Assembly (NCBI GenBank): GCA_964599895.1
Contig: CAZRHT010000033.1
Span: forward strand, 1 to 32,010
DNA length: 32,010 nt
Direction: 5' to 3'
Origin: UM-FILTER-49-7 sp964599895
GTDB taxonomy: Bacteria; Acidobacteriota; Holophagae; Thermotomaculales; Thermotomaculaceae
Shown in pieces: positions 1 through 7,407 of the stretch (position 1 is the first letter of the stretch; each line of letters starts with the position of its first letter). A program made the translations under genes and the position numbers. The notes under the pieces are model-generated. The model searched no databases, had not been told where the DNA came from, and was given only the letters and a program-made list of their open reading frames with translations.

Positions 1-5
1 CAGAC

Positions 6-31
6 AAAAAAGACCCGCCTTTCGGCGGGTC
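6..31 (-). terminator. Rho-independent terminator after the DegT gene
   Basis: Read on the minus strand this is a perfect 8-bp GC-rich stem (GACCCGCC/GGCGGGTC, arms at 12-19 and 24-31) with a 4-nt loop, followed by six T residues (the A-run at 6-11 of the plus strand). It lies 27 nt past the stop codon of the aminotransferase gene and probably ends the thyX-selA-kinase-DegT transcript. Confidence 0.85.
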
Positions 32-57
32 GGTCACTCACTCAAACTGTCTCTGGG

Positions 58-1224
58 TCAGCGGTAGAAGTCCAGGACTGCCTTGATAACCGCGTCTTTC
101 TGCTCCGCAGTCAATTCCGGATAAATCGGCAGGGCAATCGTTTCATTCGCCGCTTTCTCCGCTTCCGGGAAATCCCCTTCCCTGTATCCCAGGTACTGAA
201 AGCACGTCTGCAGATGCAGCGGAACCGGATAGTAAATGGCACAGCCAATGCCCAGTTCCCGGAGGTGTTCCACCAGTTTGTCCCGGTCTTTCACCCGGAG
301 AATGTACTGGTTGTAAATATGACGATTTCCATTCACAGCTTTGGGAATGGCCAGAATCCCATCACAGTGAGCATTTTCAAACGCTTCGTTATAGTAAGCG
401 GCATTTTTTTGCCGACCGGCGGTCCAGCCATCCAGGTACTTCAGTTTGATTTCCAGTATCGCCGCCTGAAGCGCGTCAAGCCGGGAGTTGAATCCCACTT
501 CATCATGATGGTATCGGCTGGATTCACCGTGCATTCTCAAGGATTTCAACCGATTGGCCGTATTTTCATCATTGGTGGACAGTGCGCCACCATCGCCGAA
601 GGCGCCCAGGTTTTTGCTGGGAAAGAAGGAAAAGCACCCAATGTGCCCCATGTTCCCTGCCTTCTTTTTCAGATTTCCGTCCATAGAGCCGATGGACTGG
701 GCCGCGTCTTCAATAACGGGAAGTCCATACTCATCTGCGATGGACAGGATCTCTTTCATGTCAGCGGTCTGACCGTAGAGATGTACCGGCAAAATAGCGC
801 CAATCCGGCGACCGGTTTTCTTGCTGTACACCTTCCCTTCCTTTTTTTCCGCAGTCTCATTGAGAAATGCCCGTAATTTTTCCGGGTCCAGGTTGTAGGT
901 TACCGGGTCAATGTCGATGAAAACCGGTACGGCGCAAATCCGGTCGATGGCCCCGGCAGTCGCAAAAAACGTGTAGGGCGTGGTCAGCACTTCCACATCC
1001 CGGTTCACATTCATCGCCATCAGTGCCAGCACCAACGCATCTGAACCGCTGGCACAGCCAACGACATGGGAAGTACCGCAATACTCTGCTGTTTTTTCCT
1101 CAAATGAACTAAGGTCGGGTCCGAGGATGAAGTACTGACGATCACAGATATCTTTTATTTTGGGTTCGATTTCATCCTTAAGCGCTCTGTATTGAATCTT
1201 CAAATCCAGAAGGGGTACCTGCAT
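58..1224 (-). CDS. DegT/DnrJ/EryC1-family PLP-dependent sugar aminotransferase
   Basis: This 388-residue protein has the usual length and motifs of the DegT/DnrJ/EryC1/ArnB family. These enzymes transfer an amino group to a nucleotide-linked keto-sugar for LPS, O-antigen or glycan synthesis in the cytoplasm. Visible hallmarks are the N-terminal PLLDLKIQY start typical of the family, GSDALVLAL near residue 60 (cofactor phosphate binding), EDAAQS with Asp173 (PLP ring nitrogen), and SFFPSKNLGAFGDGGAL, in which Lys204 should form the Schiff base. The ATG is preceded by AGAGGTG at a good distance. It is the last gene of a minus-strand run and starts 38 nt after a Kdo-kinase-like gene, which fits an envelope-sugar role. 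The exact sugar substrate cannot be read from the sequence; a glutamine:scyllo-inositol-type aminotransferase is a less likely alternative. Confidence 0.9.
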   Translation of the reverse strand: MQVPLLDLKIQYRALKDEIEPKIKDICDRQYFILGPDLSSFEEKTAEYCGTSHVVGCASGSDALVLALMAMNVNRDVEVLTTPYTFFATAGAIDRICAVPVFIDIDPVTYNLDPEKLRAFLNETAEKKEGKVYSKKTGRRIGAILPVHLYGQTADMKEILSIADEYGLPVIEDAAQSIGSMDGNLKKKAGNMGHIGCFSFFPSKNLGAFGDGGALSTNDENTANRLKSLRMHGESSRYHHDEVGFNSRLDALQAAILEIKLKYLDGWTAGRQKNAAYYNEAFENAHCDGILAIPKAVNGNRHIYNQYILRVKDRDKLVEHLRELGIGCAIYYPVPLHLQTCFQYLGYREGDFPEAEKAANETIALPIYPELTAEQKDAVIKAVLDFYR

Positions 1225-1262
1225 GGTTCACCTCTCATAAAATAAGTCCTGACTACACTACT

Positions 1263-2006
1263 CTATTTTCGGTTAAGCTTCCAGAAAAAAGCACGGATTC
1301 TTCTAATTTTCCTGTACTGCCCCATTGCCTCACCCACATAGTCCGGAACGGCTTCAAAAGAAAACTCGTCCCATACGTTGAGTCTGCCGGATTTGTCAAA
1401 GGAGCGAAACAAGCGCTCATAAATACGTTTACGTTCCACCGGAGCCAACGAACCATTCAAGAGAACGGCACGGTCGAAATCCAGCAGGAAAAGCTCTTCT
1501 GAGTCCGGCACCAACAGTATGTTTTTGATATTGAGATCCGGATGATAGAGCCCGGCGTCAAAAAAACGCTCCAGAAGCTCAATGAGCGAAGCCAGTAGAT
1601 GTTCAGAAATGCTTTCCAGTATGGCAAGGTCCTGAGCATTGTCGAGACGCTCCGTGGCAATGGCTTGTCGGTACCCGATTGCTCTGCCTTCAGTTAATGC
1701 GAACAATGGTGTCACAACCGGCAATCCCATTTCTTTCAGAACTGTCAGGAGTTTCAGTTCCTCAACCGCCCGGGATGAACTGCCAATGTAGCGCCCCTTA
1801 AGAACATTGCGAAGGGCCCCTCCATGGTAAAACCAGCGTACAAGGCAATCTTTCCCTTGGAAACTGCCTTCCAGCAGGGGTTTTCGTCCAGTCAGTTTTG
1901 AAGTGGTGGATTCTTTAAGAAAACGGACAATCTCATCACATTGAATGCTCTGTCCGGGCGCGGGAAAAACCCGGAACTGCTTACAGTTCAAAAAGTCCGT
2001 TGACAT
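1263..2006 (-). CDS. Kdo kinase / WaaP-family lipopolysaccharide core kinase
   Basis: A 247-residue cytoplasmic protein resembling 3-deoxy-D-manno-octulosonic acid kinase (KdkA) and related WaaP-type small kinases, which phosphorylate sugars of the LPS inner core. The catalytic loop is HPDLNIKNILL at 155-165 (the KdkA-type HxDLNxxNILL), and the metal-binding motif is LLDFDRA with DFD at 176-178. The N-terminal lobe has the family-like RWFYHGGALRNVLKGRYIG stretch and the GLPVVTPLFA strand. The ATG at 2004-2006 lies inside the end of selA (26-nt overlap), so the first residues are the least certain part. The neighbouring DegT gene supports an LPS role. Grouping with selA and thyX is probably operon packing rather than a shared pathway. 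Whether it acts on Kdo or another core sugar is inference. Confidence 0.75.
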   Translation of the reverse strand: MSTDFLNCKQFRVFPAPGQSIQCDEIVRFLKESTTSKLTGRKPLLEGSFQGKDCLVRWFYHGGALRNVLKGRYIGSSSRAVEELKLLTVLKEMGLPVVTPLFALTEGRAIGYRQAIATERLDNAQDLAILESISEHLLASLIELLERFFDAGLYHPDLNIKNILLVPDSEELFLLDFDRAVLLNGSLAPVERKRIYERLFRSFDKSGRLNVWDEFSFEAVPDYVGEAMGQYRKIRRIRAFFWKLNRK

Positions 2007-3363
2007 GTCTTCTCAACACTTCCAGGTCGTCGTTCAGAACTGTGCGAAAGTCCAGCAAGAAACGGTCCTCATGTATACGACCGACCACAGGAGGACTCAG
2101 TTTTCGAAAAGCCTCGGCCAGTTTGTCTGGGCCAAGGAAGGGATGCGAAAGGGAAAGGGCCGCGCTTTTGATCCCTTGTTCCGGTGTCGTGCCGCCACCG
2201 ATTTTTGATTGTGACGGGACCACTTCACACCCTGAGCGTGCTTCTTTCGAAAGTGTTTCACTGAACTCAAGAGCACGGGCAGTCACTTCTGCTTCCGACT
2301 CAAATAACATTTTCCAGGTAGGGACCTCCGCCATCCGGCCCATCAGATACAGAATCAATTGCTGTTCAAGGGCAGCGTAGACCAGTTTGTCCACCCGAAG
2401 CGCCCGAAGGAGGTGGTTTCTCCGAATCTTATCCATTAGATCTTTCCGGCCGATGATAATCCCTGCCTGCACTCCGCCGAATAGTTTGTCACCACTGAAG
2501 GAAATTAAATTGATGCCACTCTTCACGCTATCCGAAACCTGCGGCTCGTCATGAATGGCCAGTTGTTTCAAATCATAGATGTTTCCACTTCCCATATCTT
2601 CCGCGAGGGGCACATTGTGTTGCCCACACATCACGGCAAGCTCCGAAGCCGTAACCGACTCAGTAAATCCACTGATCCGGTAATTGCTGGGGTGCACCTT
2701 CAACACCAGCCCGGTGTTCGGGCCGATAGCACTGGCATAATCTTTCAGGTTGGTCTTGTTGGTTGTGCCGACCTCGACCAGCTTCGCACCCGCTTTCTTC
2801 ATAATTTCAGGAATCCGGAAGGAACCACCGATTTCGACGAGCTCCCCTCGGGAAACCACAACTTCTTTACCCATCGCAAAGGTGTTGATCATCAACATCA
2901 CTGCAGCAGCGTTGTTGTTGACCACACAGGCACTCTCCACACCGAAGAATTTTGCCATCAATCGTTCCGCGTGTACGTCGCGATGCCCCCGCCCACCCTT
3001 TTCCAGATCATATTCCAGGCAGTTGTAGTGGCCGCCGATCTCTTTCAGGTGGTCCAGAACGGCTTCCGGCAGAATTGCACGGCCCAGATTTGTGTGAATA
3101 ATGATGCCGCTCCCGTTGATCACCCGTTTCAGGGAAGGTTCCACCTCTTCCCGCAGTCGCTCAATAACGCTGTTCATGAGGAATTGTCTTGTGTTTTCCG
3201 GGGCAGTGCCTTCCTGAATTCTGCTCCTTAGACAATTCAGAGCGGCCGTGAATCCCTCTTTTACAAGTTGACGGCCAAAGTTTGATTCCAGTTGGATGGT
3301 TTCCGGCCATTCCAATATTGTGTCCATCTTCGGAATGTCCCGAAATGTCCCATTCTTATTCAT
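1981..3363 (-). CDS. selA: L-seryl-tRNA(Sec) selenium transferase SelA
   Basis: SelA is the homodecameric PLP enzyme that converts Ser-tRNA(Sec) to Sec-tRNA(Sec) using selenophosphate from SelD. The 460-residue product matches bacterial SelA in length. It has the INGSGIIIHTNLGRAIL block near residue 85, the NNNAAAVMLMIN segment, the GELVEIGGSFRIPEIM block, and SFSGDKLFGGVQAGII, where the Lys at about 293 should bind PLP. I chose the ATG at 3361-3363 (MNKNGTFRDIP), which overlaps the end of thyX by 8 nt; a start 36 nt further upstream would add 12 residues without family likeness. SelD and YedF lie about 2.6 kb away on the other strand, so the selenium genes are clustered but split. selB and selC are not in the window. 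Confidence 0.95.
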   Translation of the reverse strand: MNKNGTFRDIPKMDTILEWPETIQLESNFGRQLVKEGFTAALNCLRSRIQEGTAPENTRQFLMNSVIERLREEVEPSLKRVINGSGIIIHTNLGRAILPEAVLDHLKEIGGHYNCLEYDLEKGGRGHRDVHAERLMAKFFGVESACVVNNNAAAVMLMINTFAMGKEVVVSRGELVEIGGSFRIPEIMKKAGAKLVEVGTTNKTNLKDYASAIGPNTGLVLKVHPSNYRISGFTESVTASELAVMCGQHNVPLAEDMGSGNIYDLKQLAIHDEPQVSDSVKSGINLISFSGDKLFGGVQAGIIIGRKDLMDKIRRNHLLRALRVDKLVYAALEQQLILYLMGRMAEVPTWKMLFESEAEVTARALEFSETLSKEARSGCEVVPSQSKIGGGTTPEQGIKSAALSLSHPFLGPDKLAEAFRKLSPPVVGRIHEDRFLLDFRTVLNDDLEVLRRHVNGLFEL

Positions 3364-4795
3364 TTGAAAGCATCCTTTCCCTTGTTGCCTGAAACTCATG
3401 TTTCCCGCAGGCCAGCATGAAGGTCAACGGCGCAACTTCTTTCACAATCTCAAGCATCCGGTTGGCGATTGAACGAATGTCCCACTGGGCGTGCTCATCT
3501 GCCCTGAGCCGGGCAAAATGATACAATTCTCTGGCATTTATCTTGAACATCACTCGACGCCTATGCCCGTTTGTCAGGCAATAGACTGCGGCATCACTGT
3601 TTTCAGATTCCAGATCGCGGTGCACTTCGTCTACATGATGCACCAGGTCAAGATATTTGCCTTCTACACAGGCTTCAAACATGGTGTCCGGAATCGTGAC
3701 GCCCAGAGCCGGTTGATAGTCCTGTGCGATCAATGTTCCCATACGATGCCGTTTCAACTGCGCAAATGCGGTAGCGGAAAGGACAACCTCAAATGTGAAA
3801 CTGGTATTTTCACATTCCCTTCTCACCGAATGGTAACTGTTCATGTCTCGAAACATCTCAACAAACAGCTCTCTTTTCCGGGTTTCCGGCATCTTCCTGA
3901 TCTCCAGTGCCGCGTCGTCAAAGGCAACTGAACGAGCTCGGAAAAGCAATGCAGTCAGTACACCATCATCCGGGTCCGGGCTGTGGGACAACAATCTGAC
4001 CGCGTCCTTGCTGGAGACTGGATGACTCCCGGACAAAACAAGTGGCAGCCTGTCCGCGAACTTTGCCTGATTCAGTTGGTAGGAATCCGGTTTTGTATAC
4101 TTAACAAGTGACGGTACCAAGTTCCCGCACCCGGCATAGAGCTGCCGACCCATTTCCCTTACTTCCGCCAACGGGGCCGCCAGGAGTTTTTGAATCATGT
4201 TTTCCAGTGTACGGGCATTAACTGTCATCCCAAGCTGCCCTCGAATGGCCAACGGAAGCGCGTACCTGGCATCCTCTTTCGCTTTCAGGGAAGCCTCTTT
4301 CGGGTCCTCTCCCTTTTCAACCAACGCTTTCTCAATTTCACCGTAGGCGTGATGATAAAACTCGTTTTGTTTCTGCACAAGTCGAAGAAAAATATCACGG
4401 AAAGGTTTTTTTGAGAATTCTTCGGGAATCAGACCGTCATCCTCAATTTTGATATACCGTTGAGATTTTTCCGTGTAGGAGGCCAGACGAAAATGTTCCA
4501 GGTATTCAATAGCCAGCCTCGATACCCCGATCACGTCAAAGTTGAAGCATGCGTGTTCCGCGACCGATGCGTGGCCCAGCCCGAACACGATCTGTTCATT
4601 TGACTTTCTGGCCTTTTCCACCGCCACACGGGACTTCTCCCGCAGTTTGTCCACGTCCGCCGGGTTTCGGCTGATTCTGGCATAGGCTGCCGAAATCGTC
4701 TCAGGCGTGAGTGAATCTGTATCCACTGCCTCGCCCCGCTTCAATTTCTCAATCAAATCGCTGTCAATATTGTATCCGGCCAATAGTATCTTCAT
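3356..4795 (-). CDS. thyX: Tandem-domain FAD-dependent thymidylate synthase (ThyX) homologue
   Basis: ThyX makes dTMP from dUMP with FAD and methylenetetrahydrofolate. A usual ThyX has about 220-250 residues; this one has 479 and contains two ThyX-like halves. Half 1 has GLGHASVAEHACFNF (72-86) and RLASYTEKSQRY (103-114), matching the tail of the RHRxxSxNExSxRY signature including the reactive Ser (Ser111), but its RHR is HFR. It then has an NARTLENM segment. Half 2 has ENTSFTFEVVLSATAF, an intact RHR in LKRHRMGTLIAQDYQ, and the C-terminal NARELYHFARLRADEHAQWDIR block, but Asp stands where the Ser should be. The halves may build one composite site. A good -10 box lies 8 nt before the ATG and there is no clear ribosome binding site. 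The gene heads the thyX-selA-kinase-DegT run. Activity is inferred, not certain. Confidence 0.85.
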   Translation of the reverse strand: MKILLAGYNIDSDLIEKLKRGEAVDTDSLTPETISAAYARISRNPADVDKLREKSRVAVEKARKSNEQIVFGLGHASVAEHACFNFDVIGVSRLAIEYLEHFRLASYTEKSQRYIKIEDDGLIPEEFSKKPFRDIFLRLVQKQNEFYHHAYGEIEKALVEKGEDPKEASLKAKEDARYALPLAIRGQLGMTVNARTLENMIQKLLAAPLAEVREMGRQLYAGCGNLVPSLVKYTKPDSYQLNQAKFADRLPLVLSGSHPVSSKDAVRLLSHSPDPDDGVLTALLFRARSVAFDDAALEIRKMPETRKRELFVEMFRDMNSYHSVRRECENTSFTFEVVLSATAFAQLKRHRMGTLIAQDYQPALGVTIPDTMFEACVEGKYLDLVHHVDEVHRDLESENSDAAVYCLTNGHRRRVMFKINARELYHFARLRADEHAQWDIRSIANRMLEIVKEVAPLTFMLACGKHEFQATRERMLSNE

Positions 4796-4803
4796 GGTTC
4801 CCC

Positions 4804-4831
4804 ATTATAAAGCAAAGGCCCGAATCCGCAA
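4804..4831 (-). promoter_or_regulatory. Promoter of thyX-selA operon, close to the start codon
   Basis: On the minus strand a perfect -10 TATAAT (4804-4809) is preceded after 16 nt by TTGCGG (4826-4831). Only 8 nt separate the -10 from the thyX ATG, so transcription should start 1-3 nt before, or at, the ATG. It sits just downstream of the terminator that ends the TonB-like gene, so thyX needs its own promoter. Confidence 0.6.
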
Positions 4832-4863
4832 AACAGAAAGCGGATAGAAATACCGGAATCCAT

Positions 4864-4890
4864 AAAAAATGCCGGGTTGTATTACCCGGC
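4864..4890 (-). terminator. Rho-independent terminator after the TonB-like gene
   Basis: On the minus strand a perfect 7-bp stem GCCGGGT/ACCCGGC (arms at 4871-4877 and 4884-4890), with a 6-nt loop, is followed by ATTTTTT. It starts 28 nt after the stop codon of the TonB-like gene and insulates it from thyX. Confidence 0.85.
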
Positions 4891-4917
4891 AAATTAATAA
4901 TTTATAAATTCTGATAA

Positions 4918-5631
4918 CTATCTTCGTAAACGGAAATGAATTGTAAGATTCATGACAACACTGACCGGATTACCATGAAACATGCCCGGAGTAAAGTCAA
5001 GTTGTCGGACGGCCGCTTCAGCAGCTTCAGGGAAACCCATACCAGTCAGGGTTCCGCCGCTCACATTCACATCCGAAATCGTCCCGTCTCTGTTCAAAAT
5101 AACCTGAACAATGACAGTGCCTTCCATACGGGCAAGCAGACCCAATCGAGGGTATTTCAGATTTTGCTGCAACTGCGCCATGTCATAAACCGGCGCTGTC
5201 AGTCCCTTCGTATCTTGATCCATAGGGTCAGGTTCCGGCACCACGACGTTCTCGGAATAATCGACCGGCATATCCGGATCTGTCACCGTATTGATTGAAG
5301 TCACCGGAAGTTCCGGTCCGTCAGGGGTAACATCCGGAATCGGGATTTTTTTGACATGCGGTTTCAGGACAATGTCCGGAAGATCATCTTGCACCGGTGG
5401 CATGACTATGAATCTTACCGGTGGTTTTTTAATGGGATGATCAGGTCCCGTGATCCCGCTGTTCGCACTTGGAAAGACGACCCACAGCAGAAGTATATGG
5501 ATCATCAGGGCAGCCAGCAGCGCAATCTTGAAATTGCGACTGTCGGCTTCTGCCTCCATTGCCCATGTGGCTGGAAGACCGGAATTCCATCCACCAATTC
5601 CTGCATTTTGATAACTCATTTTTCTGTTCAT
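4918..5631 (-). CDS. TonB-family energy transducer
   Basis: A 237-residue TonB-like protein linking the inner-membrane proton motive force to outer-membrane receptors. The order is typical: a short cytoplasmic N-terminus, one hydrophobic segment at about 34-53 (FKIALLAALMIHILLLWVVF), a proline/valine/aspartate-rich periplasmic linker (about 60-150), and a C-terminal TonB domain with LKYPRLGLLARMEGTVIVQVILNRDG-like strands followed by VSGG, AAEAAVRQLDFTPG and a terminal RLRR. The ATG at 5629-5631 is preceded by GGGAG at 7 nt. A GTG further upstream (5697) would extend the frame by 22 residues but has no comparable support. It is monocistronic, with its own promoter at 5750-5779 and its own terminator. 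No ExbB/ExbD or receptor gene is adjacent, so its partners are unknown. Confidence 0.85.
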   Translation of the reverse strand: MNRKMSYQNAGIGGWNSGLPATWAMEAEADSRNFKIALLAALMIHILLLWVVFPSANSGITGPDHPIKKPPVRFIVMPPVQDDLPDIVLKPHVKKIPIPDVTPDGPELPVTSINTVTDPDMPVDYSENVVVPEPDPMDQDTKGLTAPVYDMAQLQQNLKYPRLGLLARMEGTVIVQVILNRDGTISDVNVSGGTLTGMGFPEAAEAAVRQLDFTPGMFHGNPVSVVMNLTIHFRLRR

Positions 5632-5749
5632 ACAACTCTCCCATCGCACTCCGACCGCAAAACAGTCGGGTTCCGGCCCCCAGAGGACCGCATTCACGTA
5701 CCATTCAGCTCCTTAACCATCCACATTTGATCAAGCGCTTGTCTTACTT

Positions 5750-5779
5750 ATAATGTAGGTTATTTCGCATTTTTGTCAA
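5750..5779 (-). promoter_or_regulatory. Sigma70-like promoter for the TonB-like gene
   Basis: On the minus strand a consensus TTGACA (5774-5779) and CATTAT (5750-5755) are spaced by 18 nt. The gene-free stretch 5632-5956 (325 nt) holds this promoter and the divergent yedF promoter; I see no gene in it. The leader before the ATG at 5631 would be about 110 nt long, and I recognise no riboswitch in it. Confidence 0.5.
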
Positions 5780-5899
5780 ATCATGGATCGCCTTTTGGAA
5801 GAATAACATTCGTACCAATATGGAAACGCCAGATGTGTTGACTTTCTGGCATCCCGTATTGAGTAGTGTCGTTTTCGGTGAACCGCCGCTCTTCTTCTT

Positions 5900-5928
5900 T
5901 TGATTTCGTGCAGGGCATCGGATACAAT
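5900..5928 (+). promoter_or_regulatory. Sigma70-like promoter for yedF-selD
   Basis: TTGATT (5900-5905), a 17-nt spacer and TACAAT (5923-5928) lie 28 nt before the yedF ATG. The expected start is near 5935, giving a leader of about 20 nt that still contains the GGAGG ribosome binding site. Confidence 0.55.
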
Positions 5929-5956
5929 GAACTGAAATCTGGCTCATGGAGGTTGA

Positions 5957-6562
5957 ATGCCACAGGTTTTTGACGCAAAAGGGCTTGCCTGCCCACAACC
6001 GGTGATTATGGCCAAAAAGGCGCTGAGCGGGGTATCGGAGGGACTGATCACTGTAATCGTAGACAGTGAGGCATCCAGAGAAAATGTGCGCCGCTTCGCC
6101 GAATCACAGGGATGTACGGTAACTGTGACAGAAAAGGACGGCGATTTTCATCTTGAAATCGCAAAAGGGTACACCTGCCCTGTTCCCGGACAATCGGAAG
6201 CTCCGATCCGTCAAACCACAAAGAAACGGGCGATGTTTATCCAATCCGACAGCATCGGCCCGGACGAAGGACTGGGAAAAAAGCTGATGAAGGCTTTTCT
6301 GGAAAACATGGTGGAACTGGAAGACAATGAACTTCCCGAAAGAGTGATTTTTGTCAACCGGGGCGTGTTTATTACGTGTTGCTGGAATGACACAATTGAA
6401 AAGCTGAGCGATTTGGAGAAGCGGGGTGTGGACATTTTTTCCTGCGGTGCCTGTCTGGATTATTTCAAGATTGCGGATAAGCTGAAAATCGGAAAGGTAG
6501 GCAACGCCTTCGATACTGTTCAAACCCTTGTTCGGTATGACAACGTCATTACACTGGGATGA
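5957..6562 (+). CDS. yedF: YedF, selenium-associated sulfurtransferase-like protein
   Basis: A 201-residue two-domain protein. Residues 1-70 form a TusA/SirA-like domain with the signature GLACPQPV (Cys12 in the CPxP motif). Residues of about 90-200 form a DsrE-like domain, starting at FIQSDSIGPDEGLGKKLMKAFL, with Cys141-Cys142 and the SCGACLDYF motif (Cys163 and Cys166). This architecture matches the selenium-metabolism YedF family, which co-occurs with selD; a role in selenium delivery is suspected, but its reaction is not established. GGAGG precedes the ATG. It lies directly upstream of selD (2-nt gap, or an ATGA overlap if selD starts at 6559), so the two genes are surely one transcript. 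This agrees with the neighbouring selA. Confidence 0.9.
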   Translation: MPQVFDAKGLACPQPVIMAKKALSGVSEGLITVIVDSEASRENVRRFAESQGCTVTVTEKDGDFHLEIAKGYTCPVPGQSEAPIRQTTKKRAMFIQSDSIGPDEGLGKKLMKAFLENMVELEDNELPERVIFVNRGVFITCCWNDTIEKLSDLEKRGVDIFSCGACLDYFKIADKLKIGKVGNAFDTVQTLVRYDNVITLG

Positions 6563-6564
6563 TA

Positions 6565-7407
6565 ATGGACAAAAAGCGAAAACTGACTGAGTTTGTAAAA
6601 GCCGCTGGGTGAGCGGGCAAGCTGGCCCCGGGGGACCTGGGGGAACTGCTCCGCGATATTCAGTTCAACGATGGCAACCCTGACCTGATCGTAGGTCTGG
6701 AGAACAGCGAAGATGCCGGTGTGTTCCGGTTGAACGACGGTACATTCCTGGTTCAAACGGCTGATTTTATTACCCCCGTTGTGGATGATCCTTTTATGTA
6801 CGGGAAAATTGCGGCTGCCAATTCCTTAAGCGACGTCTACGCAATGGGTGGACAGGCGATCTGTTGCCTGAACCTCGTTTGCTACGATAGTTGTAACATT
6901 GACAGTCATGAGCTTCGCAGCATTCTCATGGGCGGTCTGGAAGCAGTCAGGGAAGCCGGGGCAGTTATTCTCGGGGGCCACACGGTGGATGACCGGGAAA
7001 TGAAATTTGGCCTCTCGGTCACCGGCATAGTGGAAGAACGAAACATCACGCGAAACAACGGTGCCCGGCCGGGGGACCGGCTGATTCTGACCAAACCCCT
7101 CGGCATGGGAATTCTCACCACCGCCAACAAGGCNNNNNNNNNNNNNNNNNNNNNNNNNNNNNNNNNNNNNNNNNNNNNNNNNNNNNNNNNNNNNNNNNNN
7201 NNNNNNNNNNNNNNNNNNNNNNNNNNNNNNNNNGATGATCAGAAGATGATCTATTTTGATGCCCAGACCTCCGGTGGTCTTTTCATTTCAGTGACAGCAG
7301 AAAAAGCGACAAGGCTTCTTGACAAAATCCGTGAGAATGGGGCCATTGAGGCTGAAATCGTAGGCGAAGTGGTCGAACCGGAAGAAAAAACCATTATCTT
7401 CTTATAA
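6565..7407 (+). CDS. selD: Selenide, water dikinase SelD with in-frame Sec UGA; interrupted by assembly gap
   Basis: SelD makes selenophosphate from selenide and ATP. A conventional reading misses the true N-terminus because codon 16 is TGA (6610-6612). Read through, the product begins MDKKRKLTEFVKAAG-Sec-AGKLAPGDLGELL, which is the SelD N-terminus with Sec in place of the catalytic Cys and the essential Lys three residues later (Lys19). Downstream come FLVQTADFITPVVDDPFMYGKIAAANSLSDVYAMGG, the GGHTVDD segment and LTKPLGMGI, all characteristic of SelD. After the gap (7134-7233) the frame resumes with MIYFDAQTSGGLFIS. About 280 codons are present against about 345 in the family, so the real gap is probably larger than 100 nt. 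An in-frame ATG at 6559 overlapping the yedF stop (ATGA) is an alternative start. The 3' end overlaps the convergent HAD gene by 14 nt. Confidence 0.9.
6626..6642 (+). promoter_or_regulatory. Candidate bacterial SECIS hairpin in selD
   Basis: Just downstream of the UGA, 6626-6632 (CCCCGGG) can pair with 6636-6642 (CCUGGGG), including one G-U pair, leaving a GGA loop. The loop begins 20 nt after the UGA, within the 16-37-nt window described for bacterial SECIS elements, and starts with G as expected. The region is G/C-rich, so alternative foldings exist. Confidence 0.5.
7134..7233. other. Scaffold gap of 100 N inside selD
   Basis: Exactly 100 undetermined bases, a common placeholder for a gap of unknown length. 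The selD frame happens to be kept on both sides. Compared with the family length, roughly 200 bases or so beyond the placeholder may be missing. Confidence 0.97.

Noticed and set aside
5744..5998. Minus-strand open frame of about 84 codons upstream of yedF
   Set aside because: It overlaps the yedF start and promoter, has no family likeness, and its composition looks random.
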